Below are positions 1 through 10,389 of a stretch of DNA of 39,802 nt, one piece after another. Under the pieces are notes generated by a model. It had not been told where the DNA came from, did no database searches, and worked only from the letters and a program-made list of their open reading frames with translations. Every line of letters begins with the position of its first letter. Position 1 is the first letter of the stretch. The position numbers were made by a program, and so were the translations under genes. Source of the stretch: Allomuricauda sp. (lineage in GTDB: Bacteria; Bacteroidota; Bacteroidia; Flavobacteriales; Flavobacteriaceae); NCBI GenBank assembly GCA_030148305.1, contig JASBTS010000142.1:1-39802 (forward strand), read 5' to 3'.

Positions 1-30
1 AAAAAGAGCCTGATCGATCAGGCTCTTTTT
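1..30. terminator. Perfect 30-nt palindromic bidirectional intrinsic terminator
   Basis: AAAAAGAGCCTGATC/GATCAGGCTCTTTTT is a perfect inverted repeat with A/T flanks, directly after the stop of the minus-strand VOC gene. Confidence 0.85.
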
Positions 31-371
31 TATTTGTCGGACCAAATGGCAAGCTCATTGCCCGAAGGATCTGTAAAATGGAACCTTCTGCCTCCAGGAA
101 ACGAAAAGATTTCCTGAACAATGGTACCACCTGATTGTACTACTTTTTCTTGAATTTCCTCTAAGTTTTCATGGTATAGGATTACCAATACCCCGTTAAT
201 GATAGTTTCGTCCGATTGTGCAAAACCACCTTCAAGACCACTATTGGAAAAGGCTACATATTCAGGGCCGTAATCGGTAAAAGTCCAACCAAATGCCTGG
301 CCATAAAATTCTTTGATCTTACCAAGATCCTTGCCATGGAATTCAATATAGTTAATCCGGTTGTTTTCCAT
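30..371 (-). CDS. VOC family (glyoxalase/bleomycin-resistance-like) protein
   Basis: ORF of 113 aa; NYIEFHGKDLGKIKEFYGQAFGWTF...GGRRFHFTDPSGNELAIWS is typical of the VOC fold. Confidence 0.9.
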   Translation of the reverse strand: MENNRINYIEFHGKDLGKIKEFYGQAFGWTFTDYGPEYVAFSNSGLEGGFAQSDETIINGVLVILYHENLEEIQEKVVQSGGTIVQEIFSFPGGRRFHFTDPSGNELAIWSDK

Positions 372-372
372 C

Positions 373-1128
373 TTATTGTGGATTAGGTTCTTTTTTCTTC
401 TTCGACTTTTTGTAAAAAGGAATCAGATAGCTGATGGAATAATTGTAGTTGACCCCAAAATTACTGCCGTCGGTTACCTTGTTGAATCCAGGAATCCAGA
501 GATTTGGAAAATTTTCATCTTCTTTATTGGTAACCAAAAAACCGAGTCGGGCACTCATCCCAACATAAATATTGGCAAAAAGTTCCGCTTTGATTCCCAA
601 CACCAACTCCAACCAAGAGGCTGTTAGTCCTGAAAATTCACGTCCGGGTTCAGCCCCTGCCAAGAATTCTTGATTGTAATACTGATTGCTGTCAAAAATA
701 GTATAATCGTTTAAGGTTTGGCTAAAGCTTGCCACGGCATATCTCCCTCCAAGAATGATGGAATTGTTCATCCCGAACCAGTTCTCATAGGTGTTCATGT
801 CTACCCCGGCCTTTATGTAACTTCCAGTTGTTTCATAGTTGTATAATAGCGTCTGTGCCAAATGTTCGGATTGGGTTTTTGTTTCGTTCCCTATTTCGGC
901 GGCCAAATACAATTTGTGGGTAAGGCGATAATCTCCAACCAGTTCAAGCCCCGTATAATCCTCATCAACAAAGGAGAGGACTAATTTACTGATGTCCGCG
1001 CCTACTCGAAGGCCGTATTGCTCCTTGTACTCCACCGTATCCTTTTTCTGAAGGTCAATGGGTTCACTTTGCCCCAATAAAATAAGGGGCAAAAGGACTA
1101 AGGTGAGACTAATAATATATTTTGACAT
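373..1128 (-). CDS. DUF6048-like predicted outer-membrane protein
   Basis: Signal peptide; beta-barrel-like alternation; organisation with the following DUF6452-like lipoprotein is typical of Flavobacteriia. Confidence 0.65.
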   Translation of the reverse strand: MSKYIISLTLVLLPLILLGQSEPIDLQKKDTVEYKEQYGLRVGADISKLVLSFVDEDYTGLELVGDYRLTHKLYLAAEIGNETKTQSEHLAQTLLYNYETTGSYIKAGVDMNTYENWFGMNNSIILGGRYAVASFSQTLNDYTIFDSNQYYNQEFLAGAEPGREFSGLTASWLELVLGIKAELFANIYVGMSARLGFLVTNKEDENFPNLWIPGFNKVTDGSNFGVNYNYSISYLIPFYKKSKKKKEPNPQ

Positions 1129-1621
1129 GGACGTTATCGGAGTTTTCTACGGATTCTTGAACCACTTTAATATCTTGAATCCAATTATTGGCACTTGCAG
1201 GCAGTGAAACACTTAGATCATCAAAGTTCATCACAAAACCACAGGCCCTTGAAATAAAAGCTTCCCTTGTAGTATATGAAAAAGTAAGGGTATCAATGTT
1301 CCCTGTTTCTTCACCGGTATCCGCATCGTCTGCAGAATTGGTAATGAATGCAAAAGATGTGGTGGTAGCATCCGAACGGATCGGAATTCCTATGGAATCC
1401 AAACTGCTTGAACGATCGGTGAAGGTATTCACGGCACTGTTCAGAATGATTTCCTTGATCCGCAATGAGGGCACATCTTTACTTGCCGTGGTATCGGCAA
1501 TATCGTAAAATCTAACAACTAATAACGGGGTATCTCCATCAACACAGATATCATCCTTTTCGCAGGAGGAAACATAAATGACCATGGAGATGATAAGTAG
1601 GAAGGGGATTATTTTCTTCAT
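1109..1621 (-). CDS. DUF6452-like lipoprotein
   Basis: Lipobox-like IYVSSCEKDDIC; overlaps the downstream gene by 20 bp. Confidence 0.65.
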   Translation of the reverse strand: MKKIIPFLLIISMVIYVSSCEKDDICVDGDTPLLVVRFYDIADTTASKDVPSLRIKEIILNSAVNTFTDRSSSLDSIGIPIRSDATTTSFAFITNSADDADTGEETGNIDTLTFSYTTREAFISRACGFVMNFDDLSVSLPASANNWIQDIKVVQESVENSDNVHVKIYY

Positions 1622-1642
1622 TCCGGTTTATTGTCCTTTTAA

Positions 1643-3061
1643 TTAAAGATTGGCCCGTTTTTCCAAAAGTACAACATTTTCAACGTGATGGGTCTGCGGA
1701 AACATATCCACTGGTTGTACCTTGGTGACTTCATACAATTCCTTCATAAGAGCCAAATCCCTTGCCTGGGTTGCACTGTTGCAGCTCACATAAACGATTT
1801 TGGGAGGGGCCACTTGCAACAATTGCTCCACTACATTTTTATGCATGCCGTCCCGTGGGGGATCCGTGATGATCACATCGGGTTGCCCGTGTTGGGCGAT
1901 GAATTGATCGTTGAAGACATTTTTCATATCTCCAACATAAAATTCTACATTGGTAATATTGTTGTGTTGGGCATTGGACTTGGCATCTTCAATGGCTTCG
2001 GGAACGGATTCCACCCCAATAACCTTTTTGGCCTTTTTTGAAACGAATTGTGCAATGGTTCCGGTTCCGGTATAAAGATCATAGACCAGCTCGTCACCGG
2101 TAAGTCCTGCAAAATCCCGGGTCACCTTGTAAAGTTCATAAGCCTGTTCCGAATTGGTCTGGTAGAACGATTTGGCGTTGATCTTGAATTGCAGCCCTTC
2201 CATTTCCTCAAAAATATGATCACGACCCGAAAAGCAGATTACTTCTTGATCATAAATGGTGTCGTTTTGTTTGGAATTGATGACGTAGAGCAAAGAGGTA
2301 ATCTCAGGAAAAGTTTGGGCCAAATGGTTCAATAACAGTTCCCGTTGTTCTTTTTTATCTTCAAAAAATTGAATGAGCAACATAATTTCCCCTGTGGACG
2401 CAGTGCGAATCATCATAGTACGCAAAAGCCCTTCTTGTTTTCTCGGATCAAAAAAGGATAATCCATTTTTGATGGCAAATTGTTTGGTTTCCAGTCTAAT
2501 GGCATTGGAGGGGTCTTGTTGTAGGTGACATTTTTTAATATCCAGAACCTTGTCCCACATCCCCGGAATATGAAATCCCAAAGCCCTGCGATCTTCAATG
2601 TCCTTCTCGGAATTGATTTCTGACTCCGTTAACCAGCGACTGCTGGAAAAGGAGAATTCCATTTTGTTCCTATAGAAATATTGTTTCTTGGAACCCAAAA
2701 TGGGGCTGATTGTAGGAAGTTCCAGATGGCCGATGCGTTTTAGATTGTTCTCCACTTCATTTTGTTTAAAATGAAGTTGGTGTTCATAGGCCATGTTTTG
2801 CCATTTACAACCTCCACAAATACCAAAATGTTGGCATTCGGGCTGGGTTCTTTTATTGGAAAGGACATGGAAATGGGTGGCAACCCCTTCAAAATAGGCA
2901 CTTCTCTTTTTGGTGGTCATTACATCCACAACATCACCGGGAACGGCATTGGACAAAAAGACCACCCTACCATCCGGCGCCTTGCCTACCGATTTTCCCT
3001 TGGCTCCGGCATCAACCACCGTTACGTTTTCAAAAGTCTGTCGATTGTTCTTTTTACGCAT
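1643..3061 (-). CDS. rlmD: 23S rRNA (uracil(1939)-C(5))-methyltransferase RlmD
   Basis: TRAM-like N-terminus, CQHFGICGGCKWQ Fe-S cysteine cluster, DLYTGTGTIAQF SAM motif, TDPPRDGMH and YVSCNSATQARDL motifs. Confidence 0.93.
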   Translation of the reverse strand: MRKKNNRQTFENVTVVDAGAKGKSVGKAPDGRVVFLSNAVPGDVVDVMTTKKRSAYFEGVATHFHVLSNKRTQPECQHFGICGGCKWQNMAYEHQLHFKQNEVENNLKRIGHLELPTISPILGSKKQYFYRNKMEFSFSSSRWLTESEINSEKDIEDRRALGFHIPGMWDKVLDIKKCHLQQDPSNAIRLETKQFAIKNGLSFFDPRKQEGLLRTMMIRTASTGEIMLLIQFFEDKKEQRELLLNHLAQTFPEITSLLYVINSKQNDTIYDQEVICFSGRDHIFEEMEGLQFKINAKSFYQTNSEQAYELYKVTRDFAGLTGDELVYDLYTGTGTIAQFVSKKAKKVIGVESVPEAIEDAKSNAQHNNITNVEFYVGDMKNVFNDQFIAQHGQPDVIITDPPRDGMHKNVVEQLLQVAPPKIVYVSCNSATQARDLALMKELYEVTKVQPVDMFPQTHHVENVVLLEKRANL

Positions 3062-3177
3062 GGCGCAAAAGTAACTTCTTTTTGGTATTTGGCGGCTTCA
3101 AGCTTCTTAAATCGAACCTAAACTTTAGAGCTAAATTCAACTAGAATCAGGTATTACAAGGTGTTGCTATTGAACAA

Positions 3178-3191
3178 TAATTTGTAATTTG
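3178..3191 (+). promoter_or_regulatory. Candidate rocD promoter region (TAATTTG boxes; TTG at 3164-3166)
   Basis: Two overlapping TAATTTG -7-like boxes with an upstream TTG; near-consensus to TTG/TAnnTTTG. Confidence 0.35.
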
Positions 3192-3297
3192 CAGGCACTT
3201 CTAGGGATGATTTCTCTCCCACGCTGCTTTTTCGAGTCCTCGAAAGAATAAAGGTATTGTAGGAATGGTTGTTTTATGAATTTTAAAAATTATTGAA

Positions 3298-4542
3298 ATG
3301 GCTGTTTTAGAGCATTTAACGTCGCAGCAAGCGATAGATTTAGAAAACAAGTACGGAGCCCATAACTACCATCCTCTGCCCGTTGTTTTGAGTAGGGGTG
3401 AAGGTGTTTATGTTTGGGATGTGGAAGGTAAGAGGTATTATGACTTTTTGTCTGCCTACTCTGCCGTAAACCAAGGGCATTGCCATCCCAAGATCGTGGG
3501 AGCCATGGTGCAGCAGGCACAAACGCTTACCTTGACATCAAGGGCTTTTTACAATGATATGTTGGGGAAATACGAACATTATGCTACCTCTACTTTCGGG
3601 TTCGATAAATTGTTGCCCATGAATACGGGTGCCGAAGCTGTAGAAACCGCTTTGAAGATCTGTAGACGATGGGCCTACCAAAAAAAGGGAATTCCTGAGA
3701 ACCAGGCCCAAGTGATTGTCTGTGAAAACAATTTTCATGGTAGGACTACCACCATCATTTCCTTTTCCAATGATCCCGTGGCTAGGAAAAATTATGGACC
3801 TTTTACAGAAGGGTTCATCAAAATAGCATACGATAATTTGGTGGCTTTGGAATTGGCTTTGCAGAATAATCCTAATGTGGCCGGTTTCTTGGTGGAACCC
3901 ATCCAAGGGGAAGCCGGAGTGTATGTGCCGAGCGAGGGGTATTTGACCAAGGCCAAGGCACTTTGCGAAAAATACAATGTGCTATTTATTGCTGACGAAG
4001 TACAGACCGGAATTGCGAGAACAGGTAAAATGCTTGCAGTGGACCATGAAAATGTACAACCGGATATTCTGATTTTGGGCAAGGCGCTTTCTGGTGGGGT
4101 TTATCCAGTTTCAGCGGTTTTGGCCAATAATGAGATCATGGAGGTGATAACCCCTGGAAGTCATGGCAGTACTTTTGGAGGCAATCCAGTGGCTGCGGCT
4201 GTGGCCATTGCAGCTCTCGAAGTCATCAAAGAAGAACAATTGGCCGAAAATGCCATGGAACTGGGTGAAGTGTTCCGAGAAGAACTGAACAAGTTTATCT
4301 CCACTTGCGATTTAGTTTCTCAGGTTAGGGGAAAGGGATTGTTGAATGCCATAGTGATCAATGATACCGAGGATAGTTCCACCGCGTGGGATATTTGTAT
4401 GGCTCTGAAAGAAAATGGTCTTTTGGCCAAGCCTACCCATGGGAACATCATTCGTTTTGCACCACCCTTGGTGATGAACCACGAGCAGTTATTGGACTGT
4501 GTGAACATTATCATCAAAACATTGCAAGATTTTGCCAAATAG
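3298..4542 (+). CDS. rocD: Ornithine--oxo-acid aminotransferase
   Basis: Class-III aminotransferase of 414 aa; [54 protein letters not shown] motifs. Confidence 0.95.
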   Translation: MAVLEHLTSQQAIDLENKYGAHNYHPLPVVLSRGEGVYVWDVEGKRYYDFLSAYSAVNQGHCHPKIVGAMVQQAQTLTLTSRAFYNDMLGKYEHYATSTFGFDKLLPMNTGAEAVETALKICRRWAYQKKGIPENQAQVIVCENNFHGRTTTIISFSNDPVARKNYGPFTEGFIKIAYDNLVALELALQNNPNVAGFLVEPIQGEAGVYVPSEGYLTKAKALCEKYNVLFIADEVQTGIARTGKMLAVDHENVQPDILILGKALSGGVYPVSAVLANNEIMEVITPGSHGSTFGGNPVAAAVAIAALEVIKEEQLAENAMELGEVFREELNKFISTCDLVSQVRGKGLLNAIVINDTEDSSTAWDICMALKENGLLAKPTHGNIIRFAPPLVMNHEQLLDCVNIIIKTLQDFAK

Positions 4543-4560
4543 AACATTTGGATTTTCAAT

Positions 4561-4600
4561 AAAATAAAAAGGGGCGGTTTTTTAACTGCCCCTTTTATTT
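4561..4600. terminator. Bidirectional intrinsic terminator between convergent genes
   Basis: AAATAAAAAGGGGCGG-TTTTTTAA-CTGCCCCTTTTATTT hairpin between rocD (+) and the barrel gene (-). Confidence 0.8.
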
Positions 4601-4617
4601 AGGATTGATTGTATGGA

Positions 4618-5133
4618 TTATAAGAATTTATAACCAACTCCAATAGTCAGGTAATTGCCCCTGACCTTTACATCTTCACTACCAGTGTAAGAGTTGTTCA
4701 CCTGAAAGGTGTATCTGGCTTCCAGAAAAAAGTCCTCATCAATATCATAGCCGATACCACCAGCAATATCCAATTCTACATTGCTAAAGTCCTCCACAGA
4801 TTCTTCAAGGGAAAAAACTACTTGTGGTCCTACTTGAAAGTTGAATTTTTCAGCAATGGCAATTTTTCCGAGAATAGGTAACATTATGGCACTAGATCCA
4901 TCCACACTTGCATAAAGTAGCTCTGGTTGTACATTGAAATTTTCAGAAACAGTAAAATCAGCCACAGCACCAAAGTAGAATCCTGATTCAGATGCAGATA
5001 TGGTCAGGCCATCTGCTTTTACACTTCCTCTTGCATTAAGGTAACCTGCCGTTGCTCCAAATCTAACTTCCTGGGCATTAGATGAGTACGTAAATGCAAT
5101 TACTGAAATTGCAACGAAAAATAGTTTTTTCAT
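4618..5133 (-). CDS. Outer membrane beta-barrel protein
   Basis: Signal peptide, porin-like FGATAGYLNARGS...LEARYTFQVNN...YLTIGVGYKFL with terminal aromatic residues. Confidence 0.85.
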   Translation of the reverse strand: MKKLFFVAISVIAFTYSSNAQEVRFGATAGYLNARGSVKADGLTISASESGFYFGAVADFTVSENFNVQPELLYASVDGSSAIMLPILGKIAIAEKFNFQVGPQVVFSLEESVEDFSNVELDIAGGIGYDIDEDFFLEARYTFQVNNSYTGSEDVKVRGNYLTIGVGYKFL

Positions 5134-5236
5134 GTTTAGATAAAATTTATGTTACGGCGTAAATATAGAAATATATCTGAACGGGAAATGCAACAGTAAT
5201 GTAGGAAATTGAATCTATTTGCTCACCAATAGGTAT

Positions 5237-6289
5237 TTAAATGACGGCAGGTTCCAAAAGTTCCAAGGAGAATTCTGTAGCATTGAATGATGCACGGGTG
5301 CCAATTGGGAGGGTAAAATTATTGGGAACATGACCAAAGCTCATGCCATATGCTGCTGGCATGCCCAATGGGGCAATACGGTCCATGATGACTTCCTTCA
5401 GCGTGAAATTATCTTCCTTTTTTTCGCGGTCACACCCTTTGCAAACCCCAAATACCACACCCTTTGCTTTTTTAAAGGTGGTACCTTCGATCAATTGGGT
5501 AAGCATACGATCAATACGGTAGGGAGCCTCTTCTACATCTTCCAAAAAAACAAGCTTGTCCGTAAAATCAATTTCATGAGGTGTTCCTATCAAAGCATTG
5601 ACCAAGGTTAGGCTACCGCCTGCCAATTCTCCTTCACAGTAACCATTTGTGATGGTATACCGCTCATATTCGGGATTTTCCAAGAACTCGGGATTAGTCA
5701 GCTTTGCATTTTTCATTTTTTGGGGGTCCTTGCCTTTCATCAATACTTTTTTGAAGTATTTCTGACTATAGTCATCGTCAAGTGTGCTGCCCACTGGTCC
5801 GTGAAAGCATACAAGGCCGGTTTCCTTGTAAATGGCTTGGATAAGTGCAGTGATATCACTGAAACCAATCAAGACCTTTGGATTGTTCCTGATGCTTTCA
5901 AAATCCAGTTTGTCTAAAATTCGGGTACATCCGTAACCGCCACGGGCACAAAGAATGCCATCTATATTTGGATTGGCGAACATTTCATTTACATCTTTGG
6001 CCCGAGCCTCATCTGTGTTACTAAAATAGCCATGGTTGCCGATCAACCTATTCGTGTGAAAAGTTTTAAAGCCCATTTTCTTTAAGGTGGCCAGTGCTTT
6101 TTCCAAAACCTCGGGTTTAATGGCGTAACCGGGAGCTACCAACCCAATGGTATCACCTTTCTTTAGTTTTTTGGGTTTTATTTTGGGTAATGCGAAGGGT
6201 ATCGGTTCATTTCCCCAACTGGGATTCGACAAAAGTGTAGCGGCTCCCAAAACGGTCGCGGATTTAAGAAAAGTTCTTCTTTTGGACAT
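5237..6289 (-). CDS. LD-carboxypeptidase (S66 family), exported
   Basis: KKGDTIGLVAPGYAIKPE, GILCARGGYGCTRILD, FHGPVGS, S66 hallmarks; N-terminal KRRTFLKSATVLGAATLL signal. Confidence 0.93.
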   Translation of the reverse strand: MSKRRTFLKSATVLGAATLLSNPSWGNEPIPFALPKIKPKKLKKGDTIGLVAPGYAIKPEVLEKALATLKKMGFKTFHTNRLIGNHGYFSNTDEARAKDVNEMFANPNIDGILCARGGYGCTRILDKLDFESIRNNPKVLIGFSDITALIQAIYKETGLVCFHGPVGSTLDDDYSQKYFKKVLMKGKDPQKMKNAKLTNPEFLENPEYERYTITNGYCEGELAGGSLTLVNALIGTPHEIDFTDKLVFLEDVEEAPYRIDRMLTQLIEGTTFKKAKGVVFGVCKGCDREKKEDNFTLKEVIMDRIAPLGMPAAYGMSFGHVPNNFTLPIGTRASFNATEFSLELLEPAVI

Positions 6290-6365
6290 GTAGTATTAAC
6301 AGGATTGAAATTTACGTTGGCTTGGTGCCTTCGTAAATATCCATAATTTTTATGGATTGCCCCAA

Positions 6366-7682
6366 TCAGTCGCTGTTCCGTTCCGTTCTTCGCAGTTGGC
6401 GTTGGATTTTCTTGATGGCCGACTCAATGGATTTTTCAGGTTCAATGATGTTGTATTCCCCCCAAAAATCAGGGTCGGAAAAACCTGTGGCCTCATCGCT
6501 CATGATGATGGATTTTTTAATACGTTCCCTATTTTTGGGCAGTTCGCCAGTAATGTTATTTTCCCAATCGGTGATGGCCATTTCGGCATTCATGCTGTAA
6601 ATGGAGTTAAACCATTTGTCTTCCCAATCTACCTTGAACTCCATGGTGACGCTACTATACCCATAATACCATTTCCCATTTTTTTCACGGTAATCCACCC
6701 GATAGGAAACCTGTGTAGGCCATACATTCACTCTGGCCGGTTTTCTGCGAACAAATAGTTCAGCGGCTTTTTTACGGTCCGTAATATTGAGGGAAAAATT
6801 GGCATTGGTCAAAATCTTATTCTCTACATCGATAAATAGTTCTCCCTGGTACAAAGGTTCCAAAACACCTTCAAGCTGGTTGAACTTGATGACATACACG
6901 AGCTTGTCATTAATACGAGTGGAACGGTCGAACCAAAACCTATAGTTGGACATGGATTCTGGGGAAAAGATATATTCAGGATATTTCATGATATCCACAT
7001 AAAGGGTGTTGTACGGTCCACCCTGAAGTTTTAGGGCAACAGTGTCCAACTTGCTATAATCGGTACTTTTTCGGGATTTGTAGAGTTCCACTGCATCGTC
7101 CCGATTGGAATCATAAGGGGTTTTGTAAATGTTTACCACCGCTTCTGAAAGGGACACGTTTTTTCTTCTCTTCTTGATGGTTTCCCGGTAAAAGGCTGTC
7201 ATCAAGGTTGAATTTTCAAAATAATTATCGTCTCGGTGTGCCATGGTTTCCCGTACCAAGGCCATGGCATCCTTAGGTGCATTAATGTTGATCTCCGACA
7301 ATTCCGTAACGGAAATCTCCAGTGAAATTTTGTTCCTTTCTTCCGATAATTGCGAAAGAGGTACCGTTTTGGTTTTATAGCCCAAAAAAGATACGATCAC
7401 ATTCTGACCGGTGACGTCTTTTGGAACCTTCAACAAAAAATTCCCTTCGGTGTTGGAAATGGTACTGATGTTGGTTCCTTCCACAGTAAGGGTGGCAAAT
7501 ACCAAGGGTTTGTTGGTGGCTTCATCCACTACTTCCCCGCTGTATTGATTGTAATCATTGGTTTCTTCCTGAAAACCCAAAGCTTGGGCAGGACCCATAA
7601 GTACAACGATCATCAATGCCGAAAGCAAAAATGTCGATATTTTTCCCAAGAAAGGAACCGTTTTGTTTAGTTGTGCATCCAT
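6366..7682 (-). CDS. DUF5686-like protein with N-terminal carboxypeptidase-like regulatory domain
   Basis: YSGEVVDEATNKPLVFATLTVEGTNISTISNTEGNFLLKVP (CarbopepD_reg-2-like), then a long Bacteroidota-specific region. Confidence 0.75.
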   Translation of the reverse strand: MDAQLNKTVPFLGKISTFLLSALMIVVLMGPAQALGFQEETNDYNQYSGEVVDEATNKPLVFATLTVEGTNISTISNTEGNFLLKVPKDVTGQNVIVSFLGYKTKTVPLSQLSEERNKISLEISVTELSEININAPKDAMALVRETMAHRDDNYFENSTLMTAFYRETIKKRRKNVSLSEAVVNIYKTPYDSNRDDAVELYKSRKSTDYSKLDTVALKLQGGPYNTLYVDIMKYPEYIFSPESMSNYRFWFDRSTRINDKLVYVIKFNQLEGVLEPLYQGELFIDVENKILTNANFSLNITDRKKAAELFVRRKPARVNVWPTQVSYRVDYREKNGKWYYGYSSVTMEFKVDWEDKWFNSIYSMNAEMAITDWENNITGELPKNRERIKKSIIMSDEATGFSDPDFWGEYNIIEPEKSIESAIKKIQRQLRRTERNSD

Positions 7683-7780
7683 AATCTTTACCCAAAATCC
7701 TATTAAAGATACAAAATTTTGGATTTCAAAAAAAGCACAACCGAATAGGTTAAGTTGTTAAAAATCAATCGAAAAAGATG

Positions 7781-10228
7781 TTATTCCACCATGAACAGGG
7801 CATTGGCGAAGAACAGTTTTCCGTTTTCCCAAAAACCTCTGAACAAAGGATTGTCCACCATATAGATCACTTGGCCGCGACCCACACTTTCCGTCCCGTA
7901 AACCAATGTTCCCGAAACTTGTTTTTGGGCTTCACTACCTGCAAATCCAGAAAAGGGTTTTGCATCTTTCTCCAAGTAAACGGCACTTCCACCTTTCAAA
8001 TAATCAAAACTGGCACTGCCCAATTTTAAGGTGAAATAATCTTTGCCATAACCATAGGCCAACGGATTGGTGTTATCCACTTTGGCTTTGAAAATGGCTC
8101 CTGTAATGGCACTTTTTATGCTTTCGCGTTCCCAATCTTCATAGGGTTTTGGGTCGGTTTTACCGGAATCTTTTTCCATTTCCTTTTTCTGGATACCAAA
8201 ACCTTTGTCACCATCAATGGCATCAATGGCACCACCCATGGCAATGATCCGGCCTCCTTGGCGCACCCAATCCTTCAAATCGGCAAGTTCACTTTCGTTA
8301 AAGTAATTGCCATAACGGCCATCGGGAAGGATTAAAATATTGTATTCGCCAAGGTCCACTCTTTTGGCATAATCCCCATCCAGAACGGTGATGGGGTAGT
8401 GGAGTTGTTGTTCAAAAAAGTGCCATATTTCTCCAAAACGCAAGGTTGAGGTAGGTTCTCCGGACAAGACTGCAATTTTAGGTTTGGCAATCATTTGCAC
8501 GTAGGAGGAACCGAAATCTTTTCCGGCATCCACAAAGCCTGTAGTAACGGGAGTCAGGTTCTTTTTAAATTTTTCTGCGGTTGTCTGAAGGATTTTAGCA
8601 AAATCTAGTTTGTTTTCGTTGTCCGATTTGGTGATGATCAAGGTGCCTCTCTCAAACGACTTGCCTTCCATTTTAAAAGGAAGGTTGGCCTTGCGCACTC
8701 GAACTCCCTCCTTGACCAAGGTTGCCAAAAACTTGGCATCTTCAATGCTGTTCCAATCAGCAAGGTAGGCATATGTGTTTTTATCCACTGCGGTTGTAAT
8801 GGCTGCTTCGGATATATTTTGCGGAGAAACCAAGGTTGGTGATGCAAGGGCATCCAAGCCATAGGCATAGGGTAATGACCAGGCTGTGATGTCATAGGTC
8901 AACGAATCCGAAAGTTTGGCATTGGGCTCGAACAAAACCGTTACCAAAGTGCCCTTGGGTTGATTGGTGGAAATCACCAAACCATTGCCATTTATGGACA
9001 AACTCCCACTTTTTCCTGTGGCATATTCGTGGCCTTTGTATGATCCGCTGGTCAAGTCACCATACTGGATCTGGTGTTTTTCCAAAAGGGATTTCAAGGA
9101 TTTCAACTTGTCCTCATTCCCTTTTAGAACATAACTCTTGTATTTGAAATTTTGATTTTTGTAGAATTTTTTGAATTCCTCATTCAGTTTCGCCGCGTTT
9201 TTGGATGACACCTCCACCGTGGAAATACCTGTAGTGTAATGGTGGTCAATCCTATCCTTCAAGGTCAAGGTGTCACCATTGCCAGTGATGATGCCCAAAC
9301 CGGCCCTTCCGCCACCACCTTGCTCGTAGGTCATCCCGATGGCTCCATTGTAAATAGGGTAAGTGTCCCCGTAGCTTGGGTATAACAGGTCAAAAACTTC
9401 TTTGGTGAAATAGAACCAGCCATTGGCATCAAAATACTTGGCATGATTACGACCCAAAGTCACCTGAAAATCACGCTGAAAATCGGTGATCAATTCGTGA
9501 TAGGGCTCTGCTGCAGGAGCAAAATAGTAAGGATTGTTTACCCCTTGTTCATGGAAATCCACATGTACGTGGGGTATCCATTGGTTGAACATTTTTAAAC
9601 GTTGCTGACTTTCTACCTGTGTTAACCAAGCCCAATCTCGGTTCAGGTCGAACATATAGTGGTTGCTACGGCCGCCCCACCATCCTTCGTTGTGTTCTTT
9701 GCTATTAGGGTCTACTTGGTTGGGTGTATTCTTATATTGGTTGTACCAGTTACTGTAGCGGTCCCTACCATCAGGGTTGATACAAGGATCCATGATCACC
9801 ACGGTATTTTCCAGATAGGAACTTTTACTGGTCAATAATTCATAGATGGTTTTCATGGAAGCTTCGGTACTCACACTTTCGTTTCCATGTACGTTATAGC
9901 TCAACCAAACAATAGCCTTTTCAGAAGTTCCTTCTCCCTTGGTTTCTTTTAAATGTTCCAATCGGATATCTTCCAAATTGGAAATATTTTCCGCAGAGCT
10001 CACATAAGCCACAATCAAAGGTCTACGCTCGTTGGTCTGACCGTAAACGGTAAGTTTCACCCTGTCCGGAGCCGCTTTTGCCAAATACTCGTAATAATCC
10101 ACCACTTCGTAGTGACGGGTGAATTCGGTTCCCAGTTCGTAGCCCAAAAATTCGGATGGGGATTTTAACTGTTGCGCGGTAAGGGTAAAGGATAATAGGA
10201 GAATGAGGGAAAATAAAAATCGGGTCAT
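7781..10228 (-). CDS. M14 family zinc carboxypeptidase with C-terminal class-I GATase-like domain, exported
   Basis: HGNE zinc motif (YNVHGNESVSTEA), DPCINPDGRDR, HVHVDFHEQG, MTYEQGGGGRAG; start chosen at internal Met before the signal peptide MTRFLFSLILLLSFTLTAQ rather than the track's 10324. Confidence 0.9.
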   Translation of the reverse strand: MTRFLFSLILLLSFTLTAQQLKSPSEFLGYELGTEFTRHYEVVDYYEYLAKAAPDRVKLTVYGQTNERRPLIVAYVSSAENISNLEDIRLEHLKETKGEGTSEKAIVWLSYNVHGNESVSTEASMKTIYELLTSKSSYLENTVVIMDPCINPDGRDRYSNWYNQYKNTPNQVDPNSKEHNEGWWGGRSNHYMFDLNRDWAWLTQVESQQRLKMFNQWIPHVHVDFHEQGVNNPYYFAPAAEPYHELITDFQRDFQVTLGRNHAKYFDANGWFYFTKEVFDLLYPSYGDTYPIYNGAIGMTYEQGGGGRAGLGIITGNGDTLTLKDRIDHHYTTGISTVEVSSKNAAKLNEEFKKFYKNQNFKYKSYVLKGNEDKLKSLKSLLEKHQIQYGDLTSGSYKGHEYATGKSGSLSINGNGLVISTNQPKGTLVTVLFEPNAKLSDSLTYDITAWSLPYAYGLDALASPTLVSPQNISEAAITTAVDKNTYAYLADWNSIEDAKFLATLVKEGVRVRKANLPFKMEGKSFERGTLIITKSDNENKLDFAKILQTTAEKFKKNLTPVTTGFVDAGKDFGSSYVQMIAKPKIAVLSGEPTSTLRFGEIWHFFEQQLHYPITVLDGDYAKRVDLGEYNILILPDGRYGNYFNESELADLKDWVRQGGRIIAMGGAIDAIDGDKGFGIQKKEMEKDSGKTDPKPYEDWERESIKSAITGAIFKAKVDNTNPLAYGYGKDYFTLKLGSASFDYLKGGSAVYLEKDAKPFSGFAGSEAQKQVSGTLVYGTESVGRGQVIYMVDNPLFRGFWENGKLFFANALFMVE

Positions 10229-10361
10229 GTTTGGTTTAATTAGTTGGATTCCAAATCTACTAATAAAATGTTGGTAGCACCCAAATTTTATGAGTCCACT
10301 CGACCAAATTTGTAAAAAATGCAATTAACGTATTTTTAGGACGACTAAAAAAGAAGTGAGT

Positions 10362-10369
10362 TATCTTTG
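10362..10369 (+). promoter_or_regulatory. Candidate -7 box TATCTTTG for bshC
   Basis: Perfect TAnnTTTG 21 bp upstream of the ATG; no clear -33 TTG seen. Confidence 0.5.
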
Positions 10370-10389
10370 AACACCTCATTACAGTTTGA

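Noticed and set aside
361-627. Plus-strand 88-aa ORF
   Set aside because: Antisense to the DUF6048-like gene, no recognisable domain; one of many shadow ORFs in the track
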